From: Desulfocapsa sulfexigens | Lineage (GTDB): Bacteria > Desulfobacterota > Desulfobulbia > Desulfobulbales > Desulfocapsaceae | Direction: 5' to 3' | Length of the DNA stretch: 7,940 bases | Assembly (NCBI GenBank): GCA_015661935.1 | Contig: DQVD01000340.1 | Span: 1 to 7,940, forward strand | Shown: positions 1 to 5,842 of the stretch, one piece after another | Layout: every line of letters begins with the position of its first letter | Position numbering within the stretch: the stretch's first letter is position 1 | The notes under the pieces: model-generated | Database searches by the model: none | Told to the model about the DNA's origin: nothing | Seen by the model: the letters and a program-made list of their open reading frames with translations, nothing else | Program-made: the position numbers and the translations under genes

Positions 1-109
1 ATCGTCAAAAAATGCTTCTAAGTCAATGCGGGAAAAATACAGTAAATATACGTAGCAAAATGCTGTATATTTTGGAGCGGGAAAGATAGTGCTGATGTTT
101 CTTAATAGT

Positions 110-162
110 AACTATTCGAGTTGTCCCCAGAGCTAAGAATAATCTGGGAACTGTAAATAGTT
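110..162. repeat. Imperfect inverted repeat, about 17 paired bases
   Basis: Three nested stems: AACTATT (110-116) with AATAGTT (156-162), AGTT (119-122) with AACT (149-152), and CCCAGA (126-131) with TCTGGG (143-148). They are separated by small internal loops and an 11-base apical loop. No T-run follows on either strand, so it is not a standard terminator. Role unknown. Confidence 0.6.
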
Positions 163-511
163 GGATAGTGGCCAGGAGTCTGAAATACCAACTTTCATTG
201 ATATAATGCGTCCATCGAGGTCCAATAACAGCATCGACCAATCGGCACGAACTATTTTGCTTCTTGATCCAGGAATAAATGAAAGATCCACTGTGATATC
301 TATAGCTCGTAGCAGAGAACATGATGCCCTGCAGGCACATTCAGAAGACAGAAGCCAGAATAGGTTGCAGCCTGCGGCTGAAATAACTACAGTTGGTTTT
401 CACCTGGCATCCACTTCCGAGAATGATTCACACTGAAACTTTGTTTTTCCAATACACCGAATTGATACTTGATTCGCGTGCTTTTCTAAGTTTCTTGTTA
501 TATCGCTCTGT

Positions 512-599
512 GGTGTAACGTGTATCGTAGAGCTCTGCGCCTGCAAGGACAGGGCTGCAAAAGCTAACATACGCAGAGCGCACAAAGATACGTAACACC
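512..599. repeat. Imperfect inverted repeat, about 20 paired bases with a 32-base loop
   Basis: Outer stem GGTGT (512-516) with ACACC (595-599), then ACGT (518-521) with ACGT (590-593), ATC (524-526) with GAT (587-589), and an inner stem GCTCTGCG (532-539) with CGCAGAGC (572-579). The loop is 540-571. There is no T-run. The bipartite outer and inner stems resemble the plan of an integron attC site, but the conserved AAC/GTT core does not hold on either strand. Could be a small mobile-repeat remnant. Confidence 0.6.
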
Positions 600-627
600 G
601 CCGTGCGGATGTCACGAGTATGGGGTC

Positions 628-756
628 GAGTATCAATTCATGACAGTGGAAGTCGGACCGTAACAGTTGCTTAAATGCATCTTACTTTTCACGCATAATC
701 GTGCCCGGAGCAAATATCCGGTACGACCAGTGTTTGAAAAGTGCATTAAATACCAT
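628..756 (-). pseudogene. Broken N-terminal fragment of a PEP/pyruvate-binding-domain (PEP synthase-like) protein
   Basis: From ATG 756 the frame reads M-V-F-N-A-L-F then KHWSYRIFAPGTIMREK, then TAA (684-682), then DAFKQLLRSDFHCHELI in the same frame. From memory this matches the start of deltaproteobacterial PEP/pyruvate-binding-domain proteins, whose N-terminus runs like HWTYR-FAPG-LREKYEAFKALLEHD-RCHELM. The TAA falls exactly where those have a Tyr codon, so a single base change (TAT/TAC to TAA) explains it. After residue HELI the similarity ends, and no ATP-grasp or phosphohistidine domain follows, so the gene is truncated as well as interrupted. It lies 78 bases after nuoN, in the same orientation and frame. 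The family call is a recollection, not a search result, and the fragment is short. Confidence 0.45.
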
Positions 757-834
757 TTTGTTCAAGTGGTCAGGTGTAAGCGATCACAGACACTCCATAA
801 TTGTGTGGTTTTTCCTGCCCGTATGAAAACTTTG

Positions 835-2076
835 CTAAAAACCAATCAAAGCATTTCCGGCAAAATTAAGAATAAATGACGGAAAGATTGCCATCCCGAT
901 CATGCCGACCATAGCCAGCGCCAGAGCTGCGGTCATTGCTGGTGACATTGAAACAGTTGTCTCATGTACAGGTTCTTCAAAATACATATACCGTACTATC
1001 CGGAGATAATAAAAGGCTGAAACAACACTGAAAATCATGGCGGCAATAACCGTCAAGATATAGCCGGCATGTACAGCGGCTACGAGTAGATAAAACTTAG
1101 CAATAAACCCGGGTGTCGGTGGGAGACCTGCAAGGGAAAAAAGGAAAACGAGCATCATGACCGCAGCCAGCGGATTTGTTTTAGACAGGCCCCGGTAATC
1201 GTCAAGATGTTCACCCCGCCGATTAGAGTCGCAAAGAAGGATAAGAATAGCAAATGCTCCCATATTCATGAAGGCATAAATAAACAGGTAATTCATGGTG
1301 GCTGACAGTCCTTCACTATTTCCGGCCAGAATACCCAACAGGGCATAGCCGGCGTGGGCAATAGCGGAATAGGCCAGCATCCGTTTTATACTCTTTTGGG
1401 CAATAGCTGCAATATTACCAATGCCCATGGTCAAAAGTGCCATACAAGCGATGAGACTTCCCCAATGGACATAAACATCACCAAATCCCATAATAAGAAC
1501 GCGGCCAAGCACGGCAAAAGCGGCAGCTTTTGGAGAAACCGCCATAAATGCGGTAATTGATGACGGTGCACCCTCATAAACATCGGGAGTCCACATGTGG
1601 AAAGGCGCTGCTGCGATTTTAAAACAAAAGGCCACCAGCACCAGACCAAGTCCCATCAAAAAAGCATGATTGCTGATAAGATTTAAGGACACTACCCTTT
1701 CAGACAAAACGATTAAATCGGTTGTGCCAGTGAGTCCGTATATCAGAGAAATGCCGTAGAGCAGGATTCCAGAGGAAAAAGCACCCGTTAAAAAATATTT
1801 CAAGGAGGCCTCATTGGAGCGACTGTCCTGTTTCAGTAAGCCAACCAGACAGTACATGCTGAGCGCCATTAGTTCTAATCCCAGGTAGATAACGATCAAA
1901 TCACCACCCGAAACCATAGCCATCATTCCCACAATGGAAAAGATGAGCAGGCTGTAATATTCACCTTGATGGAGTTTTTCAACCTTCAGGTAATACTCTG
2001 AAAGCAGGACTGTAAACAAAACGCCGATAAGGCATACCGTTTTAAAAAAAATACTGTAGCCGTCTACAATATACAT
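835..2076 (-). CDS. nuoN: NADH-quinone oxidoreductase subunit N (NuoN), main body after an internal amber codon
   Basis: Antiporter-like subunit of complex I that lies next to NuoK. The open frame from the first ATG after the TAG gives 413 aa, but the true gene starts at 2280; the full count is 480 residues, against 485 in E. coli. In full-length numbering the channel residues are E136 (YLGLELMALSMY), K221 (AFCFKIAAAPFHMWTPD), K251 (AVSPKAAAFAV) and K395 (TPGFIAKFYLL). The PDVYEGAPSS motif is typical of NuoN. The ATG at 2076 has no well-spaced ribosome binding site: the nearest AGAGGA is about 16-20 bases away. A protein starting there would lack the first helices, so it is a poor candidate start. 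The gene ends in TAG at a normal C-terminus, and readthrough would add 16 residues before TGA. No terminator follows. Confidence 0.93.
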   Translation of the reverse strand: MYIVDGYSIFFKTVCLIGVLFTVLLSEYYLKVEKLHQGEYYSLLIFSIVGMMAMVSGGDLIVIYLGLELMALSMYCLVGLLKQDSRSNEASLKYFLTGAFSSGILLYGISLIYGLTGTTDLIVLSERVVSLNLISNHAFLMGLGLVLVAFCFKIAAAPFHMWTPDVYEGAPSSITAFMAVSPKAAAFAVLGRVLIMGFGDVYVHWGSLIACMALLTMGIGNIAAIAQKSIKRMLAYSAIAHAGYALLGILAGNSEGLSATMNYLFIYAFMNMGAFAILILLCDSNRRGEHLDDYRGLSKTNPLAAVMMLVFLFSLAGLPPTPGFIAKFYLLVAAVHAGYILTVIAAMIFSVVSAFYYLRIVRYMYFEEPVHETTVSMSPAMTAALALAMVGMIGMAIFPSFILNFAGNALIGF

Positions 2077-2109
2077 GTTGCCGAATGCTGTTCCTCTGGA
2101 GGTGCTAAA

Positions 2110-2280
2110 CTACACCAGCAGGGATACCAGGATGCCCGCAACAGTCAGCCAGGGAAGAAGTTGGCGGTTTTTGGAAAAAAGATCCACCCCGATTAACAGT
2201 ATACCCAAAGCCAGGAGCACCAGTTCCGCTCCCATACAGGAAAGAGAGGACAGAGAGAAAGGTGAAATTGTATTCATCAT
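2110..2280 (-). pseudogene. nuoN: NuoN N-terminal segment, ends at an in-frame TAG
   Basis: First 56 codons of nuoN. They encode a short polar start and one transmembrane helix (about 17-36), then the beginning of the next helix, and stop at TAG (2112-2110). The ATG at 2280 is chosen because GAGG (2288-2291) lies seven bases upstream and the spacing to the preceding stop is only four bases, as elsewhere in the operon. The reading frame after the TAG is identical to that of the 835-2076 segment, with no shift, and joining them gives a 480-residue NuoN plus the stop codon. This segment alone would not make a working subunit. The TAG could be a mutation, a base-call error, or a recoded codon. 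Confidence 0.85.
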
Positions 2281-2284
2281 GTAA

Positions 2285-4069
2285 TTACCTCGTAACCATC
2301 CAAACCAAGACAACAAATGCGCCACCGGCCATAAAGAATAAATAGCGTGCTACCTGACCGTTCTGCACCCAACTTAATTTTTTGGAAAAGAAGCCGAAAA
2401 TCCGGGCACTACCATCTACCACAGCATCAATACCATGCCAGTCAAACCAGGACCAGAAACGGGATATCTTCATGAGCGGCAACAAACCTGCCACCCGATA
2501 TAATTCACTCCAGGCAGTATCAAACGCCTGTATCGGATTTCTGGCAATCCACATAAACTTTTTGCTCCCCTTACGATAGAACCAATCCATATCGAGGCTG
2601 ATGACTACTTCCGGTTCCAGTTTTTTTACAAACAGGAAGAAACCCAGCGCTGTGAACAACAGGATCTGCATGGATTCGGAAAGATGATACGCCGTATACG
2701 GATGATAGTGAACCGGGTACGGCAGCAGGTTATAGAGAAAAGGAGTATAGCAGCCGATAAAAATACAGAAAAAAGCGGCCACGGCCATGGCAATCTGCAT
2801 ATTCACCGGCGGATCAGCGGCTTTCTCCCAGGTTTCCTCACTACAGTTATTTTTGCCGAACCAAATAAAGTAGGGTACCTTGAGGCCGGTATGGAGAAAT
2901 GTTCCGGCAGAGGCCAGGGTGAGCAGGAAAGCAGCCCACATGAGATGCTCTTCAAAACCTGCGGCCACGATCATGGATTTGGAGACAAAACCGGAAAACA
3001 GAGGAAAGGCCGAAATGGAAAGACCTCCAATGAGCGTTAAGACAAATGTCTTTGGCATTTTTGTATACAGGCCGCCGAGATTACTGAATTTACTCGTTCC
3101 CGTCATAAACAGTACCGAACCACAGCCCATGAACAACAGCCCTTTATAGAGAATATGGGCAAAGGCATGGGCGCAGGTACCGTTAATAGCCATTTCAGTG
3201 CCTATACCGACACCAGTCACCATATAGCCGACCTGGCTGATGATGTGGTAGGCGAGAAGACGCCGGGCATCATTTTCAAGAACCGCATACACGACACCAT
3301 AGAGGGCCATAATGACGCCAAGAGGAATAAGAATATCCATGCCGGCAAAACCACGGGCCAGGGCATAGATAGCGGTTTTAGTAGTAAAGGCGCACATGAA
3401 TACGGAGCCGGCTACCGTAGCTTCACCGTATGCATCGGGCAGCCAGGCATGGAACGGCGGAACGGCTGCATTTAGGATAAAGCCGATCATAATAAGGTAG
3501 GTATAAAGGGAGGGAGAATCAACTCCGATCGGGCCGAATGATATATCACCCCCGGTGGCCTGATACCTTAAAATAATGCCGGCCAGCAGCACCAGTCCAC
3601 CGAAGGTATGCACCAGCAGGTAGCGATAACCGATGGACAGGGATTGTTTTCTGCCGCGGAACCAGACCAGGAACACCGAAGCAAAAGCCATCAGTTCCCA
3701 GAAAAGAAAAAGTACAAGATAATCGCCGCAGTAAATGGCCCCAAGCGAACCGGCAACATAGAGCCAGGCCACGAAAATCTCTTTGATCCCCTTTGTATTC
3801 ATGCCGTAGAGTGTACCGATCATACACATCAAGGTCATGATAAAGCCGAAAACATGGCTTAATCTATCAACCCGGCCAAAGGTGAGCGACCAGTCCATAA
3901 ACTGCATGACACCAAAGGTGCCCTTGTCCATCATTAATACATCAATAAAGGCAAGGAGAGGTACCAGGATAAAATAACAGTTCCGAACGATCCTGGATCC
4001 CCGCACCAATGGGAGCAACAAGGCGCCTATGATCAGAATAGCAGCTGGATGAATCCAAAAATCAATCAT
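2285..4069 (-). CDS. MrpD-type antiporter-like subunit with NuoL-like C-terminal extension, probable distal complex I subunit (594 aa)
   Basis: Large antiporter-like membrane subunit. The core (about 100-400) has E125 in FLFWELMAFASVF, K231 in AFTTKTAIYAL, and K364 in FSGFVSKSMIV. At the usual TM7 lysine position it has N200 (GFILNAAVPPFHAWLP). Residues 490-594 form an extension: MDWFYRKG at 494-501, VDG near 551, and a final helix preceded by VQNGQVARYLFF. This matches the layout of NuoL, whose lateral helix ends in QTGQVQ-like sequence and a last TM anchor. I infer that it occupies the NuoL place, since no canonical nuoL is seen here. The start ATG has GAGGA eight bases upstream, inside the preceding gene, and the two genes overlap by eight bases. 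Homologs are often labelled Na+/H+ antiporter subunit D, so the name is unsettled. Confidence 0.87.
   Translation of the reverse strand: MIDFWIHPAAILIIGALLLPLVRGSRIVRNCYFILVPLLAFIDVLMMDKGTFGVMQFMDWSLTFGRVDRLSHVFGFIMTLMCMIGTLYGMNTKGIKEIFVAWLYVAGSLGAIYCGDYLVLFLFWELMAFASVFLVWFRGRKQSLSIGYRYLLVHTFGGLVLLAGIILRYQATGGDISFGPIGVDSPSLYTYLIMIGFILNAAVPPFHAWLPDAYGEATVAGSVFMCAFTTKTAIYALARGFAGMDILIPLGVIMALYGVVYAVLENDARRLLAYHIISQVGYMVTGVGIGTEMAINGTCAHAFAHILYKGLLFMGCGSVLFMTGTSKFSNLGGLYTKMPKTFVLTLIGGLSISAFPLFSGFVSKSMIVAAGFEEHLMWAAFLLTLASAGTFLHTGLKVPYFIWFGKNNCSEETWEKAADPPVNMQIAMAVAAFFCIFIGCYTPFLYNLLPYPVHYHPYTAYHLSESMQILLFTALGFFLFVKKLEPEVVISLDMDWFYRKGSKKFMWIARNPIQAFDTAWSELYRVAGLLPLMKISRFWSWFDWHGIDAVVDGSARIFGFFSKKLSWVQNGQVARYLFFMAGGAFVVLVWMVTR
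2288..2291 (-). promoter_or_regulatory. Ribosome binding site that sets the nuoN start
   Basis: GAGG on the minus strand, seven bases before the ATG at 2280 and touching the TAA stop of the 594-aa gene (2287-2285). Its good spacing shows that translation of nuoN is meant to begin at 2280, upstream of the internal TAG, rather than at the ATG at 2076. Confidence 0.7.
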
Positions 4070-4325
4070 CGTAATAGTCCTCGCTGGTCATGATGCCAAG
4101 GTGGCCATACCACTTGGAAAGAAAAATAATTAAGGTGCAGGAGACAAAGCCGAAGATGGACCACCAACCCGGAATATAGTGTTCAACCCAGGTATGGGCA
4201 TGGTGTTTTCCTCCGGTCAAGCCTAAAATTATATCGATGATCACAAGAAGAACAAGCAGCCCGCAACTGAGCCGGATGGTCATCTTCATTCGGTTTCGAA
4301 AAAAATCAATAAATTGTACTATCAT
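4062..4325 (-). CDS. Small two-helix membrane protein of unknown function inside the nuo operon (87 aa)
   Basis: I do not know a named function. The protein has a short basic amphipathic N-terminus (1-16), a hydrophobic helix at about 17-36, a histidine-rich loop (GGKHHAH, 38-44), a second helix at about 53-70, and an acidic tail SEDYYDD. It has no signal-peptide cleavage site or cofactor motif. Its ATG overlaps the stop of the 493-aa gene (ATGA), and its own end overlaps the 594-aa gene by eight bases, so it is probably made in fixed proportion to both. The inference is an accessory or assembly subunit lying between two antiporter-like subunits. I recall similar small proteins with an IPGFW...EDYYD pattern next to such genes, but I could not search. 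Coding is supported by these overlaps and by its hydrophobicity pattern. Confidence 0.8.
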   Translation of the reverse strand: MIVQFIDFFRNRMKMTIRLSCGLLVLLVIIDIILGLTGGKHHAHTWVEHYIPGWWSIFGFVSCTLIIFLSKWYGHLGIMTSEDYYDD

Positions 4326-5803
4326 TTGCTCACCAGATTAACAAAGGTCATTATAAAATCAGGCCAGATACCTATAATTACAGAAATAACTGCGGCAATC
4401 ATCAAAGGGATGACCATGGACAACGGTGCCTCCTTAATTCCCTCGTAGGGTTCACCCTCGGGCCGCTTACCCAGAAAGGCCTTGTAGGTAACAGGAGCAA
4501 AATAGGCCGCATTAAGCAATGTACTGGACAGCAGAACAAGCAGAATAGCAATAGAGTGTGCAGGCATTTCCATGGCCCCCACCAGCAGCTTCCATTTGGT
4601 AACAAAACCGGCCACCGGGGGCGCTCCGATCATGGAGAGCGAGGCAATACCGAATGCGGTAAAGGTCCAGGGCATGGTCTTGCCAAGACCGGACATTTCT
4701 GAAATATTTTTTTTGTGGGTGGCGACGTAAATAGCACCGGCACAGAAGAAGAGAGTGATTTTTGAGAAGGCGTGGTTGGCAATGTGTACCAGACCACCAT
4801 CAATCCCGCTGGGGGTCAACATTGCAACACCCAGTATAATATAGGAGAGCTGGCTAACTGTGGAATAGGCAAGTCGCGCTTTGAGATTATCCTTGGTAAG
4901 CGCAATTATCGAAGCCATGATAATGGTAAAGGAGGCAAGGTAGAGCGTTGCTGTTCCAAGGCCCAGGGCACCCATCTGATCGGTACCGAATACATAGAGC
5001 ATTACCCGGGTGGTGGAGAAGACTCCCACTTTTACCACGGCTACGGCATGAAGCAGGGCACTGACGGGAGTCGGGGCTACCATGGCGCCGGGCAGCCAGT
5101 TATGCACCGGCATTATACCGTTTTTTGCAAAACCGATGATACAGCAGATAAAGAGGATGATCACCAGTCCACTGCTTACATCGGCTGGGAAAATACCTGT
5201 GTGAATATTATCAGCAAAATCCAGGCTGCCGGTCAGCACATAGATAAGAATCATTGCCGGCAGCAACAGTCCCTTGGCTGTGGTGGTCAGGTAGACAATA
5301 TACTTTCGCGCCCCTGAATATCCTTCCTCGTCCTGGTGGTGGGCAACCAGCGGATAGGTACAGATGGAAACAACCTCGTAGAAGAGATACAGGGTAAAAA
5401 GATTATCTGCAAAGGCGACTCCTATGGCTCCAAAAAGCGACAACGCGAAACAGGTATTAAAGCGTGTCTGCGCATGTTCCTCCAAGCTCCGCATATACCC
5501 CATGGAATAAAATGCCGTCACAATCCAGAGGAATGAGGCAACAAAGGCAAATATCATGGAAAAGGCATCGGACCGAAAAGTAAGAGATAATCCGGGAAGG
5601 ATGTCAAATACCTGATATTTAAATACATTGCCGACCATTACTTCGGGAACCATAGAACCAATGACAGCGAACATGCAGGCTGCCGCAGCTACGGACCAGG
5701 ACTCACGTATATTTGGATTCCTGCCGGAAAGGCTCACCAGAACAGCACCGGTTAAGGCACACAACATTGCAATCAAAGGTTTGCTTGATATAATGACTTC
5801 CAT
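4322..5803 (-). CDS. MrpD/NuoL-type antiporter-like subunit of the complex I membrane arm (493 aa)
   Basis: A proton- or cation-translocating membrane subunit of the MrpD/NuoL/NuoM family (proton_antipo_M domain, roughly residues 130-420). Key residues are present: E143 in LYLFYEVVSICTYP, K227 in GFAKNGIMPVHNWLP, H234, K258 in HAVAVVKVGVF, and K403 in VAGFVTKWKLL. A Lys at this last site resembles NuoL/MrpD more than NuoM. The APTPVSALLHA motif at 243-253 is classical for the family. It lacks the NuoL C-terminal lateral extension and ends at the length of MrpD. It starts 39 bases after nuoM with AAGGA upstream, and its TGA overlaps the next ATG. Its position inside a nuo operon argues for complex I membership rather than a free Na+/H+ antiporter. 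Whether to name it nuoL or mrpD is uncertain, so no symbol is given. Confidence 0.87.
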   Translation of the reverse strand: MEVIISSKPLIAMLCALTGAVLVSLSGRNPNIRESWSVAAAACMFAVIGSMVPEVMVGNVFKYQVFDILPGLSLTFRSDAFSMIFAFVASFLWIVTAFYSMGYMRSLEEHAQTRFNTCFALSLFGAIGVAFADNLFTLYLFYEVVSICTYPLVAHHQDEEGYSGARKYIVYLTTTAKGLLLPAMILIYVLTGSLDFADNIHTGIFPADVSSGLVIILFICCIIGFAKNGIMPVHNWLPGAMVAPTPVSALLHAVAVVKVGVFSTTRVMLYVFGTDQMGALGLGTATLYLASFTIIMASIIALTKDNLKARLAYSTVSQLSYIILGVAMLTPSGIDGGLVHIANHAFSKITLFFCAGAIYVATHKKNISEMSGLGKTMPWTFTAFGIASLSMIGAPPVAGFVTKWKLLVGAMEMPAHSIAILLVLLSSTLLNAAYFAPVTYKAFLGKRPEGEPYEGIKEAPLSMVIPLMIAAVISVIIGIWPDFIMTFVNLVSK

Positions 5804-5842
5804 ATCTCTAATTCCTTATCTCTTTTTCCTTATCAGTTTCAT

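Larger units (their letters stand above)
1..627. other. No convincing gene: possibly decayed coding DNA downstream of the nuo operon
   Basis: No open frame here has a good start, a ribosome binding site and a recognisable product. The longest candidates are a 105-codon minus frame at 340-23, a plus frame at 161-436 that starts with TTG, and a minus frame at 636-400. They overlap one another and none has a ribosome binding site. One minus frame (the frame of the broken fragment at 756-628) runs from 756 to the left edge with only four stops: TAA 684, TGA 402, TAG 135, TAG 114. That is fewer than expected by chance. It includes protein-like stretches such as VDLSFIPGSRSKIVRADW and LLLDLDGRIISMKVG. 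I do not recognise them. Two imperfect hairpins (110-162 and 512-599) lie in this region. No tRNA, insertion sequence, CRISPR or terminator is seen. Confidence 0.5.

Noticed and set aside
23..340. Minus-strand open frame of 105 codons near the left edge
   Set aside because: No ribosome binding site or recognised motif, and it overlaps other equally open frames. Kept only as part of the gene-free description.
161..436. Plus-strand open frame of 91 codons
   Set aside because: Starts with TTG inside a hairpin arm, without a ribosome binding site, and mirrors a minus frame. No family recognised.
512..599. Integron attC site
   Set aside because: The outer boxes read GTGTAAC and GTAACAC on the plus strand, so the required AAC...GTT core is missing on one side in either orientation.
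400..636. Minus-strand frame with a signal-peptide-like stretch (LRMLAFAALSLQAQ)
   Set aside because: TTG or weak internal ATG start without a ribosome binding site. The hydrophobic stretch is short, and the frame runs directly on from the broken PEP-synthase-like fragment.
700..725. Terminator after nuoN
   Set aside because: A CCGGA/TCCGG hairpin exists at 705-721 but has no T-run on either side and lies inside the PEP-synthase-like fragment.
667..879. Plus-strand open frame crossing the nuoN end
   Set aside because: Antisense to the nuoN C-terminus and the PEP-synthase-like fragment, with no recognised domain.
2074..2076. ATG at 2076 as the genuine nuoN start
   Set aside because: No well-spaced ribosome binding site. 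It would remove the first helices, and the upstream in-frame segment with a good ribosome binding site matches the missing N-terminus.
2684..3475. Several plus-strand open frames of 89-118 codons
   Set aside because: All are antisense to the 594-aa gene and overlap each other, with no recognisable product.
4772..5317. Plus-strand open frame of 181 codons
   Set aside because: Lies wholly antisense to the 493-aa antiporter-like gene, with no ribosome binding site. Its composition (rich in G, H, Q) is typical of the reverse of membrane-protein codons.
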